A stretch of DNA of 64,000 nt from Mimachlamys varia. Lineage: Eukaryota; Mollusca; Bivalvia; Pectinida; Pectinidae. The position numbers and the translations under genes were made by a program. The notes beneath the pieces are model-generated. The model ran no database searches and was not told where the DNA came from. It saw only the letters and a list, made by a program, of their open reading frames with translations. The stretch lies in contig OX392527.1 of NCBI GenBank assembly GCA_947623455.1, forward strand, positions 5,824,001 through 5,888,000. The letters run 5' to 3'. Numbering within the stretch: the first letter of the stretch is position 1; every line of letters starts with the position of its first letter. Shown here piece after piece: positions 1 through 12,600 of the stretch.

Positions 1-3000
1 AGTAAGGATGACTGTGTGTAGTGACAGTAAGGATGACTGTGTGTAGTGACAGTAAGGATGACTGTGTGAAGTGACAGTAAGGATGACTGTGTGTAGTGAC
101 AGTAAGGATGACTGTGTGTAGTGACAGTAAGGATGACTGTGTGTAGTGACAGTAAGGATGACTGTGTGTAGTGACAGTAAGGATGACTGTGTGTAGTGAC
201 AGTAAGGATGACTGTGTGTAGTGACAGTAAGGATGACTGTGTGTAGTGACAGTAAGGATGACTGTGTAGAGTGACAGTAAGGATGACTGTGTGTAGTGAC
301 AGTAAGGATGACTGTGTGTAGAGTGACAATAAGGATGACTGTGTGTAGTAACAGTAAGGATGACTGTGTGTAGTGACAGTAAGGATGACTGTGTGTAGTG
401 ACAGTAAGGATGACTGTGTGAAGTGACAGTAAGGATAACTGTGTAGAGTGACAGTAAGGATGACTGTGTGTAGTGACAGTAAGGATGACTGTGTGAAGTG
501 ACAGTAAGGATGACTGTGTAGAGTGACAGTAAGGATGACTGTGTGTAGTGACAGTAAGGATGACTGTGTGTAGTAACAGTAAGGATGACTGTGTGTAGTG
601 ACAGTAAGGATGACTGTGTGTAGTGACAGTAAGGATGACTGTGTGAAGTGACAGTAAGGATGACTGTGTAGAGTGACAGTAAGGATGACTGTGTAGAGTG
701 ACAGTAAGGATGACTGTGTGTAGTGACAGTAAGGATGACTGTGTGTAGTGACAGTAAGGATGACTGTGTGTAGTGACAGTAAGGATGACTGTGTGTAGTG
801 ACAGTAAGGATGACTGTGTGTAGTGACAGTAAGGATGACTGTGTAGAGTGACAGTAAGGATGACTGTGTGAAGTGACAGTAAGGATGACTGTGTAGAGTG
901 ACAGTAAGGATGACTGTGTAGAGTGACAGTAAGGATGACTGTGTGTAGTGACAGTAAGGATGACTGTGTGTAGAGTGACAATAAGGATGACTGTGTGTAG
1001 TAACAGTAAGGATGACTGTGTGTAGTGACAGTAAGGATGACTGTGTGTAGTGACAGTAAGGATGACTGTGTGTAGTGACAGTAAGGATAACTGTGTGTAG
1101 TGACAGTAAGGATGACTGTGTAGAGTGACAGTAAGGATGACTGTGTAGAGTGACAGTAAGGATGACTGTGTGTAGTGACAGTAAGGATGACTGTGTAGAG
1201 TGACAGTAAGGATGACTGTGTGTAGAGTGACAATAAGGATGACTGTGTGTAGTGACAGTAAGGATGACTGTGTGAAGTGACAGTAAGGATGACTGTGTAG
1301 TGACAGTAAGGATGACTGTGTGTAGTAACAGTAAGGATGACTGTGTGTAGTGACAGTAAGGATGACTGTGTGTAGTGACAGTAAGGATAACTGTGTGTAG
1401 TGACAGTAAGGATAACTGTGTGTAGTGACAGTAAGGATGACTGTGTAGAGTGACAGTAAGGATGACTGTGTAGAGTGACAGTAAGGATGACTGTGTGTAG
1501 TGACAGTAAGGATGACTGTGTAGAGTGACAGTAAGGATGACTGTGTGAAGTGACAGTAAGGATGACTGTGTGAAGTGACAGTAAGGATGACTGTGTAGAG
1601 TGACAGTAAGGATGACTGTATGTAGTGACAGTAAGGATGACTGTGTGTAGTGACAGTAAGGATGACTGTGTAGAGTGACAGTAAGGATGACTGTGTGTAG
1701 TGACAGTAAGGATGACTGTGTGTAGAGTGACAGTAAGGATGACTGTGTGTAGTGACAGTAAGGATGACTGTGTGTAGTGACAGTAAGGATGACTGTGTAG
1801 AGTGACAGTAAGGATGACTGTGTAGAGTGACAGTAAGGATGACTGTGTGTAGTGACAGTAAGGATGACTGTGTGTAGTGACAGTAAGGATGACTGTGTAG
1901 AGTGACAGTAAGGATGACTGTGTAGAGTGACAGTAAGGATGACTGTGTGTAGTAACAGTAAGGATGACTGTGTGTAGTGACAGTAAGGATGACTGTGTGT
2001 AGTGACAGTAAGGATGACTGTGTGAAGTGACAGTAAGGATGACTGTGTGTAGTGACAGTAAGGATGACTGTGTGTAGTGACAGTAAGGATGACTGTGTGA
2101 AGTGACAGTAAGGATGACTGTGTGAAGTGACAGTAAGGATGACTGTGTGTAGTGACAGTAAGGATGACTGTGTGTAGTGACAGTAAGGATGACTGTGTGT
2201 AGTGACAGTAAGGATGACTGTGTGAAGTGACAGTAAGGATGACTGTGTGAAGTGACAGTAAGGATGACTGTGTGTAGTGACAGTAAGGATGACTGTGTGT
2301 AGTGACAGTAAGGATGACTGTGTGTAGTGACAGTAAGGATGACTGTGTGTAGTGACAGTAAGGATGACTGTGTGTAGTGACAGTAAGGATGACTGTGTGT
2401 AGTGACAGTAAGGATGACTGTGTGTAGTGACAGTAAGGATGACTGTGTGAAGTGACAGTAAGGATGACTGTGTGTAGTGACAGTAAGGATGACTGTGTGA
2501 AGTGACAGTAAGGATGACTGTGTGTAGTGACAGTAAGGATGACTGTGTAGAGTGACAGTAAGGATGACTGTGTGTAGTGACAGTAAGGATGACTGTGTGT
2601 AGAGTGACAATAAGGATGACTGTGTGTAGTAACAGTAAGGATGACTGTGTGTAGTGACAGTAAGGATGACTGTGTGTAGTGACAGTAAGGATGACTGTGT
2701 GTAGTGACAGTAAGGATAACTGTGTGTAGTGACAGTAAGGATGACTGTGTAGAGTGACAGTAAGGATGACTGTGTAGAGTGACAGTAAGGATGACTGTGT
2801 GTAGTGACAGTAAGGATGACTGTGTAGAGTGACAGTAAGGATGACTGTGTGTAGAGTGACAATAAGGATGACTGTGTGTAGTAACAGTAAGGATGACTGT
2901 GTGTAGTGACAGTAAGGATGACTGTGTGTAGTGACAGTAAGGATAACTGTGTGTAGTGACAGTAAGGATAACTGTGTGTAGTGACAGTAAGGATGACTGT

Positions 3001-4148
3001 GTAGAGTGACAGTAAGGATGACTGTGTAGAGTGACAGTAAGGATGACTGTGTGTAGTGACAGTAAGGATGACTGTGTAGAGTGACAGTAAGGATGACTGT
3101 GTGAAGTGACAGTAAGGATGACTGTGTGAAGTGACAGTAAGGATGACTGTGTAGGGTGACAGTAAGGATGACTGTATGTAGTGACAGTAAGGATGACTGT
3201 GTGTAGTGACAGTAAGGATGACTGTGTGAAGTGACAGTAAGGATGACTGTGTGTAGTGACAGTAAGGATGACTGTGTGTAGTGACAGTAAGGATGACTGT
3301 GTGAAGTGACAGTAAGGATGACTGTGTGAAGTGACAGTAAGGATGACTGTGTGTAGTGACAGTAAGGATGACTGTGTGTAGTGACAGTAAGGATGACTGT
3401 GTGTAGTGACAGTAAGGATGACTGTGTGAAGTGACAGTAAGGATGACTGTGTGTAGTGACAGTAAGGAAGACTGTGTGAAGTGACAGTAAGGATGACTGT
3501 GTGTAGTGACAGTAAGGATGACTGTGTGTAGTGACAGTAAGGATGACTGTGTGTAGTGACAGTAAGGATGACTGTGTGTAGTGACAGTAAGGATGACTGT
3601 GTGTAGTGACAGTAAGGATGACTGTGTAGAGTGACAGTAAGGATGACTGTGTAGAGTGACAGTACGGATGACTGTGTGTAGTGACAGTAAGGATGACTGT
3701 GTGTAGTGACAGTAAGGATGACTGTGTGTAGTGACAGTAAGGATGACTGTGTGAAGTGACAGTAAGGATGACTGTGTGTAGTGACAGTAAGGATGACTGT
3801 GTGTAGTGACAGTAAGGATGACTGTGTGTAGTGACAGTAAGGATGACTGTGTGTAGTGACAGTAAGGATGACTGTGTGTAGTGACAGTAAGGATGACTGT
3901 GTGTAGTGACAGTAAGGATGACTGTGTGTAGTGACAGTAAGGATGACTGTGTGAAGTGACAGTAAGGATGACTGTGTGTAGTGACAGTAAGGATGACTGT
4001 GTGAAGTGACAGTAAGGATGACTGTGTGTAGTGACAGTAAGGATGACTGTGTGTAGTGACAGTAAGGATGACTGTGTGTAGTGACAGTAAGGATGACTGT
4101 GTGTAGTGACAGTAAGGATGACTGTGTGTAGTGACAGTAAGGATGACT
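1..4148. repeat. 25-bp minisatellite, about 165 copies, open at the left edge
   Basis: The unit contains agtaaggatgactgtg followed by a variable tgtagtgac, agagtgac or tgaagtgac tail; most units are exactly 25 bp. The array starts before position 1 and ends abruptly at 4148. Variant units (acaataagg, gtaacagtaagg, ggataactg, actgtatgta) recur in the same order near 967-1640 and 2595-3180, showing duplication of a block of about 1.6 kb. Every unit holds gtgaca|gtaagg, a 5'-splice-site-like string. The array probably sits in the GFAT intron before exon A, but the upstream exon is not visible. Confidence 0.97.
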
Positions 4149-6450
4149 ACTTTAATCTGTGTAATGATTTTTACTTACAGCTGACCACCATCTGACACAT
4201 GTTAACTGTCTGTTATAGCTACCTCAGTCTGTGGGACACATCTACAACATCTATCTCTTCCTTCTTATCTATGTCAATAAACAATATGTCTGATGAAATA
4301 TTTATCAATATTGCATGTAGTTGTTATAAAACTGTCATGGTATATGTACCATTTTCCTGTAATTAAGTAATCAATGACTTACACATCTATCTTAACATTG
4401 ATTCCTGTACCTTCAAAATTTTGAGTCCTGTAAAGAATTTTATAATTATTATATTACAAAACTGATAGAACCTGAACTCATTTAGGAATCTTTGACTCAA
4501 TCAGATTTTAATTGTTTGAAATCCTGTTTCTGGGAGGCTGAAACTACCGAAATGAAAATGCTCAAATGTTTTGTTTGCTGTATCTTTTATTGTAACAATA
4601 CATTTGGCTTTCCAAGCTTTTTTGTTGTATGATTTGCGCCTGTTTTGACTTGGTTTATCCTATCTTCCTGGCCTGTAGGTTTTCAGGACGTAAACACTAC
4701 AGAAGGTATCTAATTATTATCACCATTCCTTCCGTGAGAAGATTCTGCTTGAAACATTTCGCATAAAAGCTTACTGTGTTATTAATAATAATGCCATGAC
4801 TCGAAGTCACTATCGTAATTCTGTCAGTCACCTTGTTGTCACAACGCAATGCTGGTCACATAGGAGACTTGTCACTAAATGTCCAATCAGGTGAACATCA
4901 CACCCGTCCTACAAGAAATCAACATTCCTATCATCTCACACCTCTCTTCGGTTAACGTTTTGTTCGTAGTTAATATGATAAACTGCTGACGTCTTTGTGT
5001 TGGAGTCCTAGAGTTGTTCCACTATAGACGTTCGGTAAATTTAAGTTAACAAGATTATTGACATGATATTCCTATGGATCTGAAGCATTCGTTATGAAAC
5101 TAGCATGGTGAAGTCTCGTAGTCCTTTCCTATTATTTCGGCCCATTACAGTAAAGTTATAAAATATATTTGGAAGTGCATGCATGCCTGAAACTACTACT
5201 GTATTAACGCTGGCTTTATATTACGATCTGGTCGCTGTATAATCTTCAACTGTAAATCTGTCACATGTTAAAATTACATTTATGGTTGCTACTCTCAGAT
5301 CTAGTTTTATGTTTACTGTAGTGTAAATGAAAACTTTTAGTTGTCTTATTCCATTTTTAACATCTAATTGTAGTAAAATTTCCTATATTTAGCAGATGAA
5401 CCCCAATTCTAGTCCTATAAAAGATAGTGTCCATCCAACGTTTGATAAGTATTTCAGCCAAGAGCAATGCAGACTGATATAACTGAAGCTTTCACTTACC
5501 TCAGGCAGTTCTCGGTTAACTCTTCTGTGTGTTAATAAACTTATTTGTCACTGCTAACCATTATATTGTCTGAAGAGCAATTACCATATCAGAAATCAAA
5601 TTTAGATCACCATCATATATAAGTGTGTGTGTCTCAAGTTGGATAGGATACTAATAGAATCCCAGGATATTGTCAATCAATATCACATTAGTTTCTGATA
5701 CATGAAATATTTCATATGCAAACTGTTCCAGGACATTTTGTCAAGTCACATTTTCTGCACATTACATTTCAAATCTATATTTATACCATCACAAAATACA
5801 CAATACATGTTGTTCTTAGCTTTCATAATTATTTTTTTTTGTAATAGGCTATCATGTGTAGCTAATTCAGCTTTTAAGATTGTTTCAATTCACTTATAAA
5901 AAGCTACATGTATAATGTACAGACAATTTATCTTTCATATGTTCTTTGTTTGCAATAGGTTTGTTTATGTATGCTATAATGGATACAACAAGCTTTAATA
6001 AAGAGCTTCACCTGATGAGGCGGCTATAAAACGTTTGCATGTGTGTGTGATCAGAGACCTTTCTCATTCTCAAGTAGTTGGCTAGGGACATGCAGCATTA
6101 TCATTTATAATCCACGTAATCAAAAATCAGTTAACATGCTTACTTCTTAAAATGTTTGTACATAATGGACTAATATTAAGAGCACAACAGAATATGGTCA
6201 AAGGGACATAACTCTAATAACTTTAATACCATAATGGAATGAATTAATGTTTACTTGTACATGTATTTCTCAAAAGTAGTGAATACTATTTTTATATGTT
6301 GAGATATGTTTTAGATTTTGAATGTTTTTAAAACTGCACATTATAAGTTAGTAGATTTAAACATGGAGTGAGTAGTAGGGCCACTCTCAGTGATATTACT
6401 TTAGTATACTGTTGGGCTTGCCTTAATTAATGTATATGTGTTTATAACAG
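4149..6450. other. Unique AT-rich intronic sequence, no gene seen
   Basis: This is AT-rich unique sequence between the 25-bp array and exon A. The only open frames are short and show no recognisable protein. A cryptic ttacttacag at about 4190 is followed by stops in every useful frame and matches no GFAT segment. It is best read as the 3' part of the intron leading to exon A. Confidence 0.6.
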
Positions 6451-6556
6451 ATCACCGTGGATATGTAGGATCCACTCAGAGGGTGGACAGCACAACAGAG
6501 TTCCACCCGATGGGACCAGAAAGAGAAGTGGAATACTTCTTCGCTTCTGATGCCAG
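6451..6556 (+). CDS. GFPT1: GFPT1 exon A: linker between glutaminase and SIS domains
   Basis: Acceptor tttataacag precedes 6451 and donor gtaata follows 6556. The first two bases finish a codon from an upstream exon. The frame then reads HRGYVGSTQRVDSTT, a variable stretch, and EVEYFFASDA, ending with 2 nt of a Ser codon. In animal GFATs the RVDSTT motif and the EYYFASDAS motif sit at the end of the glutaminase domain just before the isomerase half, so this exon carries the domain boundary. The upstream exon is not visible, because only unique intron sequence and the 25-bp array lie to the left. Frames other than this one hit stops. Confidence 0.93.
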
Positions 6557-6731
6557 GTAATACCTCAATAGATATATTGAGCAAGATTAATTGCTGTTCG
6601 GAGAGTAAGTTCACCTACAGTTTGAAATGAACAGGAACAACATGATAAGCTAGATGACCTTACAACTATTTGAGTCAAAATTGACTACAGTGTAAAAAAC
6701 ATCTAACTAGAATATCTCTGTATTAACTGTG

Positions 6732-8176
6732 TACAGGTAGGTGCCCCTCCCCACTTTTCCTTACACTGTATACAGGTGCCCCTGCCCACTTTTCCTCCAA
6801 CTGTGTATAGGTGCCCCTGCCCAATTTTTCTTACACTGTGTACAGGTGCCCCTCCCCACTTTTCCCCCAACTGTGTACAGGTGCCCCTCCCCACTTTTTC
6901 TTACACTGTGTACAGGTGCCCCTCCCCACTTTTTCTTACACTGTGTACAGGTGCCCCTCCCCACTTTTTCTTACACTGTGTACAGGTGCCCCTCCCCACT
7001 TTTCTTCCAACTGTGTACAGGTGCCCCTCCCCACTTTTTCTTACACTGTGTACAGGTGCCCCTCCCCACTTTTTCTTACACTGTGTACAGGTGCCCCTCC
7101 CCACTTTTTCTCCAACTGTGTACAGGTGCCCCTCCCCACTTTTTCTTACACTGTGTACAGGTGCCCCTCCCCACTTTTCCTTCAACTGTGTACAGGTGCC
7201 CCTCCTCACTTTTCCTCCAACTGTGTACAGGTGCCCCTCCCCACTTTTTCTTACACTGTGTACAGGTGCCCCTCCCCACTTTTCCTTCAACTGTGTACAG
7301 GTGCCCCTCCCCACTTTTCCTCCAACTGTGTACAGGTGCCCCACCCCACTTTTCCTCCAACTGTGTATAGATGCCCCTCCCCACTTTTCCTCCAACTGTG
7401 TACAGGTGCCCCTCCCCACTTTTCCTCCAACTGTGTACAGGTGCCCCTCCCCACTTTTCCTCCAACTTTGTACAGGTGCCCCTCCCCCACTTTTCCTCCA
7501 ACTGTGTATAGATGCCCCTCCCACTTTTCCTCCAACTGTGTACAGGTGCCCCTCCCCCACTTTTCCTCCAATTGTGTACAGGTGCCCCTCCCCCACTTTT
7601 CCTCCAACTGTGTACAGGTGCCCCTCCCCCACTTTTCCTCCAACTGTGTACAGATGCCCCTCCCCCACTTTTCCTCCAACTGTGTACAGGTGCCCCTCGC
7701 CACTTTTCCTCCAACTGTGTACAGGTGCCCCTCCCCCACTTTTCTTCCAACTGTGTACAGGTGCCCCTCCCCCACTTTTCCTCCAACTGTGTACAGATGC
7801 CCCTCCCCACTTTTCCTTCAACTTTGTACAGGTGCCCCTCCCCACTTTTCCTTCAACTTTGTATAGGTGCCCCTCCCCACTTTTCCTCCAACTGTGTACA
7901 GGTGCCCCTCCCCATTTTTACTTACACTGTGTATAGATGCCCCTCCCCACTTTTTCTTACACTGTGTATAGATGCCCCTTCCCACTTTTCCTCCAACTGT
8001 GTATAGATGCCCCTCCCCACTTGTCCTCCAACTGTGTATAGATGCCCCTCCCCACTTTTCCTCCAACTGTGTATAGATGCCCCTCCCCACTTTTCCTTTA
8101 ACTGTGTACAGGTGCCCCTCCCCACTTTTCCTTCAACTTTATACCTTTGCCCGTCCCCCACTTTCCTTTAACTGGA
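6732..8176. repeat. 35/36-bp pyrimidine-rich minisatellite, about 41 copies
   Basis: The unit is ggtgcccctccccac followed by a ttttcctccaactgtgtaca type tail. The left half of the array uses a tttttcttacactgtgtaca tail instead. Length switches between 35 and 36 bp through an extra C. The + strand of every unit reads polypyrimidine then gtacag|gtgcc, so each resembles a 3' splice site. Because 35 is not a multiple of 3 and the unit has few stops, long overlapping open frames occur on both strands; I treat them as artefacts. The array lies in the A-B intron, about 175 bp after exon A. Confidence 0.96.
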
Positions 8177-9401
8177 TCCGTCTCAATTTTGATATGCAGG
8201 TTCTTGTTGGTCAGTAGTTGTGCATTGTCATGTTTTTGAGCTGATCAGGAAAACAATATGGCTGACAGGTGCCCATCTTTGGTTAAGACTGCATTAGTTT
8301 GTGATTGCTATTTCTTGAGAAGTACTGGATTGATTCTTCTCATATTTCATATGCAGGTTTTCATTGTTCCCTTGTTGTGCTCTGTTGATTTCAGAACTGA
8401 TTAGAAAAACAAAAATGTTGATAAGAGACCTTCTTTGAATTATTATTATTATTACTTAAGAAAAAAACCCTCAATTTTCATAAATGAAATTAAATATATA
8501 GATAAAAGAGAGAAAAAAGAAGGGAAAAGATCCAACTTGGTAAGAACAAATGAAAATAATCGATGGTGGATACCAAGGTCCCTCTGGTTTTATCTTCTGG
8601 TGATGTCATCATGAAAGTTGAGCTCTAAGTTAATTGCTGTCAAACATTTAAATTACATATGACAGTAAACAGGAGACTGGGTAAACATTAATAAATTAAC
8701 AACTGTGCAGTCGTATTGTATCCTGATTCTTTTTCTATGTCAGCGTTATTGCCGCTTCCTAAATGAACTGTTAGACATTTGTCTGAAGTCAGCAACATTT
8801 TGGTAGTCAGTGCAGAGGTCACTGAGGTTATTTTAGACCTTTAAGTAGAGTTAGTGACACTGGTTCTGTGCTTCACAAAGGATAGCAGTCATCTTCGTCA
8901 GGTTGGTGTGCTTGGAAAATGTTTCTCATTTTTAAACAGCCAGTAGAAATCAAACAACCTTCAAAAATGTATTAATTATCATTAATTGATTCAGTAAAGA
9001 TTGCGATAATCAAAATTTTGTTGGCTACTTTGCATGGACATTTAAGAAACAGTCTTGTTCTAGTAGGGACTGTCGGTTTTGAGTGTGATGGTCTTTGTTG
9101 TTTTAGTTTGTCAGTTTTCAATGTGATAGACTGTGTTCAGCGTAATGATATGTTTTCATATAGTAAGTTATTAGTAATACAAGTAAATAATGGGCGAAGG
9201 CAAAGTAATTGCCTCTTTATAACCATATCTAAGATATTGTATATGAAATTGATCATTGTTCCTCAAAACTGTTAATAAATATCATAGTTATATTTATTTG
9301 TATATATATTATGTAGATACATTCCCCTGTGTCCTTGCTTTCCTTTAATGCCTGTTTTCAATGTAATGATATGTTTTCAATGTGAGAAATTTTTTTTTCA
9401 G
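8177..9401. other. Unique intronic sequence before exon B
   Basis: AT-rich sequence with a short att/tta microsatellite near 8440-8455. A segment near 8180-8420 repeats phrases such as 'atatgcaggtt' and 'gctgatcaggaaaac', which suggests an old, decayed interspersed repeat. An 85-codon open frame at 9018-9275 has no recognisable features. No gene is called. Confidence 0.5.
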
Positions 9402-9565
9402 TGCCATCATTGAACACACAAACCAGGTGATATTCCTGGAAGATGATGATGTGGCATCAGTAAAAGACGGCTCTCTGTCCATACACCGTGTCAAACGCAG
9501 CATAGACGAGTCGACTGTCCGCGAAGTCATCACACTTAAAACAGAGATACAAGAGATCATGAAAG
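9402..9565 (+). CDS. GFPT1: GFPT1 exon B: end of glutaminase domain
   Basis: A T-rich tract ending in ttttcag gives the acceptor at 9401, and gtatgt the donor at 9566. The split Ser codon from exon A is completed, then the frame reads [33 protein letters not shown] and, at the end, TEIQEIMK plus 1 nt of a Gly codon. [22 protein letters not shown] is a hallmark of animal GFAT. Intron retention would add only Gly-Met before a TAG, so reading into the following 28-bp array from this exon would stop at once. The array begins about 36 bp after the donor. Confidence 0.96.
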
Positions 9566-9600
9566 GTATGTAGATCCAATAGACTAGACGACACATACAG

Positions 9601-12600
9601 AGAGAGACTCCAGATGTATGGTTCATACCAAGAGGTTCCAGATGTATGGTACATACCAAGAGACTCCAGATGTATGGTGCATACCGAGAGACTCCAGATG
9701 TATGGTTCATACCAAGAGACTCCAAATGTATGGTTCATACAAAGAGACTCCAGATGTATGGTACATACCGAGAGACTCCTAATGTATGGTACATACCGAG
9801 AGACTCCAGATGTATGGTACATACCAAGAGACTCCAGATGTACGGTACATACCGAGAGACTCCAAATGTATGGTACATACCAAGAGACTCCAAATGTATG
9901 GTACATACCAAGAGACTCCAAATGTATGGTACATACCGAGAGACTCCAGATGTATGGTACATACCAAGAGACTCCAGATGTATGGTACATACCAAGAGAC
10001 TCCAGATGTATGGTTCATACCAAGAGACTCCAGATGTATGGTACATACCAAGAGACTCCAGATGTATGGTACATACCGAGAGACTCCAGATGTATGGTAC
10101 ATACCGAGAGACTCCAGATGTATGGTACATACCAAGAGACTCCAGATGTATGGTACATACCAAGAGACTCCAGATGTATGGTACATACCGAGAGACTCCA
10201 GATGTATGGTACATACCGAGAGACTCCAGATGTATGGTACATACCAAGAGACTCCAGATGTATGGTACATACCAAGAGACACCAGATGTATGGTACATAC
10301 CGAGAGACTCCAGATGTATGGTACATACCGAGAGACTCCAGATGTATGGTACATACCAAGAGACTCCAGATGTATGGTACATACCAAGAGATACCAGATG
10401 TATGGTACATACCGAGAGACTCCAGATGTATGGTTCATACCAAGAGACTCCAGATGTATGATTCATACCAAGAGACTCCAGATGTATGGTTCATACCAAG
10501 AGACTCCAGATGTATGGTTCATACCGAGAGACTCCAAATGTATGGTACATACCAAGAGACTCCAAATGTATGGTACATACCGAGAGACTCCAAATGTATG
10601 GTTCATACCGAGAGACTCCAGATGTATGGTACATACCGAGAGACTCCAGATGTATGGTACATACCAAGAGACTCCAAATGTATGGTACATACCGAGAGAC
10701 TCCAAATGTATGGTTCATACCGAGAGACTCCAGATGTATGGTACATACCGAGAGACTCCAGATGTATGGTACATACCAAGAGACTCCAAATGTATGGTAC
10801 ATACCGAGAGACTCCAAATGTATGGTACATACCGAGAGACTCCAGATGTATGGTACATACCGAGAGACTCCAAATGTATGGTACATACCGAGAGACTCCA
10901 GATGTATGGTACATACCGAGAGACTCCAAATGTATGGTACATACCGAGAGACTCCAAATGTATGGTTCATACCAAGAGACTCCAAAGGTATGGTTCATAC
11001 AAAGAGACTCCAGATGTATGGTTCATACCAAGAGACTCCAGATGTATGGTACATACCAAGAGACTCCAAATGTATGGTTCATACCAAGAGACTCCAGATG
11101 TATGGTACATACCAAGAGACTCCAAATGTATGGTTCATACCAAGAGACTCCAGATGTATGGTACATACCAAGAGACTCCAAATGTATGGTTCATACCAAG
11201 AGACTCCAGATATATGGCACATACCAAGAGATTCCAAATGTATGGTTCATACCAAGAGACTCCAGATGTATGGTACATACCAAGAGACTCCAGATGTATG
11301 GTACATACCAAGAGACTCCAAATGAATGGTACATACCAAGAGACTCCAAATGTATGGTACATACCAAGAGACTCCAGATGTATGGTACATACCAAGAGAC
11401 TCCAAATGTATGGTACATACCGAGAGACTCCAGATGTATGATTCATACCAAGAGACTCCAGATGTATGGTACATACCAAGAGACTCCAGATGTATGGTTC
11501 ATACCGAGAGACTCCAAATGTATGGTACATACCAAGAGACTCCAGATGTATGGTACATACCGAGAGATTCCAAATGTATGGTTCATACCGAGAGACTCCA
11601 GATGTATGGTACATACCGAGAGACTCCAGATGTATGGTACATACCAAGAGACTCCAAATGTATGGTACATACCGAGAGACTCCAAATGTATGGTTCATAC
11701 CGAGAGACTCCAGATGTATGGTACATACCAAGAGACTCCAGATGTATGGTACATACCAAGAGACTCCAAATGTATGGTACATACCGAGAGACTCCAAATG
11801 TATGGTACATACCGAGAGACTCCAGATGTATGGTACATACCGAGAGACTCCAAATGTATGGTACATACCGAGAGACTCCAGATGTATGGTACATACCGAG
11901 AGACTCCAAATGTATGGTACATACCGAGAGACTCCAAATGTATGGTTCATACCAAGAGACTCCAAAGGTATGGTTCATACAAAGAGACTCCAGATGTATG
12001 GTTCATACCAAGAGACTCCAGATGTATGGTACATACCAAGAGACTCCAAATGTATGGTTCATACCAAGAGACTCCAGATGTATGGTACATACCAAGAGAC
12101 TCCAAATGTATGGTTCATACCAAGAGACTCCAGATGTATGGTACATACCAAGAGACTCCAAATGTATGGTTCATACCAAGAGACTCCAGATATATGGCAC
12201 ATACCAAGAGATTCCAAATGTATGGTTCATACCAAGAGACTCCAGATGTATGGTACATACCAAGAGACTCCAGATGTATGGTACATACCAAGAGACTCCA
12301 AATGAATGGTACATACCAAGAGACTCCAGATGTATGGTACATACCAAGAGACTCCAGATGTATGGTACATACCAAGAGACTCCAAATGTATGGTACATAC
12401 CGAGAGACTCCAGAGGTATGGTTCATACCAAGAGACTCCAAATGTATGGTTCATACCAAGAGACTCCAGATGTATGGTATATACCAAGAGACTCCAAATG
12501 TATGGTACATACCGAGAGACTCCAGATGTGTGGTACATACCAAGAGACTCCAGATGTATGGTACATACCAAGAGATTCCAAATGTATGGTACATACCAAG

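Noticed and set aside
1..4148. CRISPR array
   Set aside because: Tandem units have no distinct repeat and spacer parts, and the window is clearly eukaryotic.
4190..4240. Possible exon after ttacttacag
   Set aside because: All three frames meet stops quickly, there is no donor, and no match to a GFAT segment.
6741..8161. Several overlapping frames of 160-390 codons on both strands
   Set aside because: They come from the stop-poor 35/36-bp array; overlapping in all frames and both strands marks them as artefacts.
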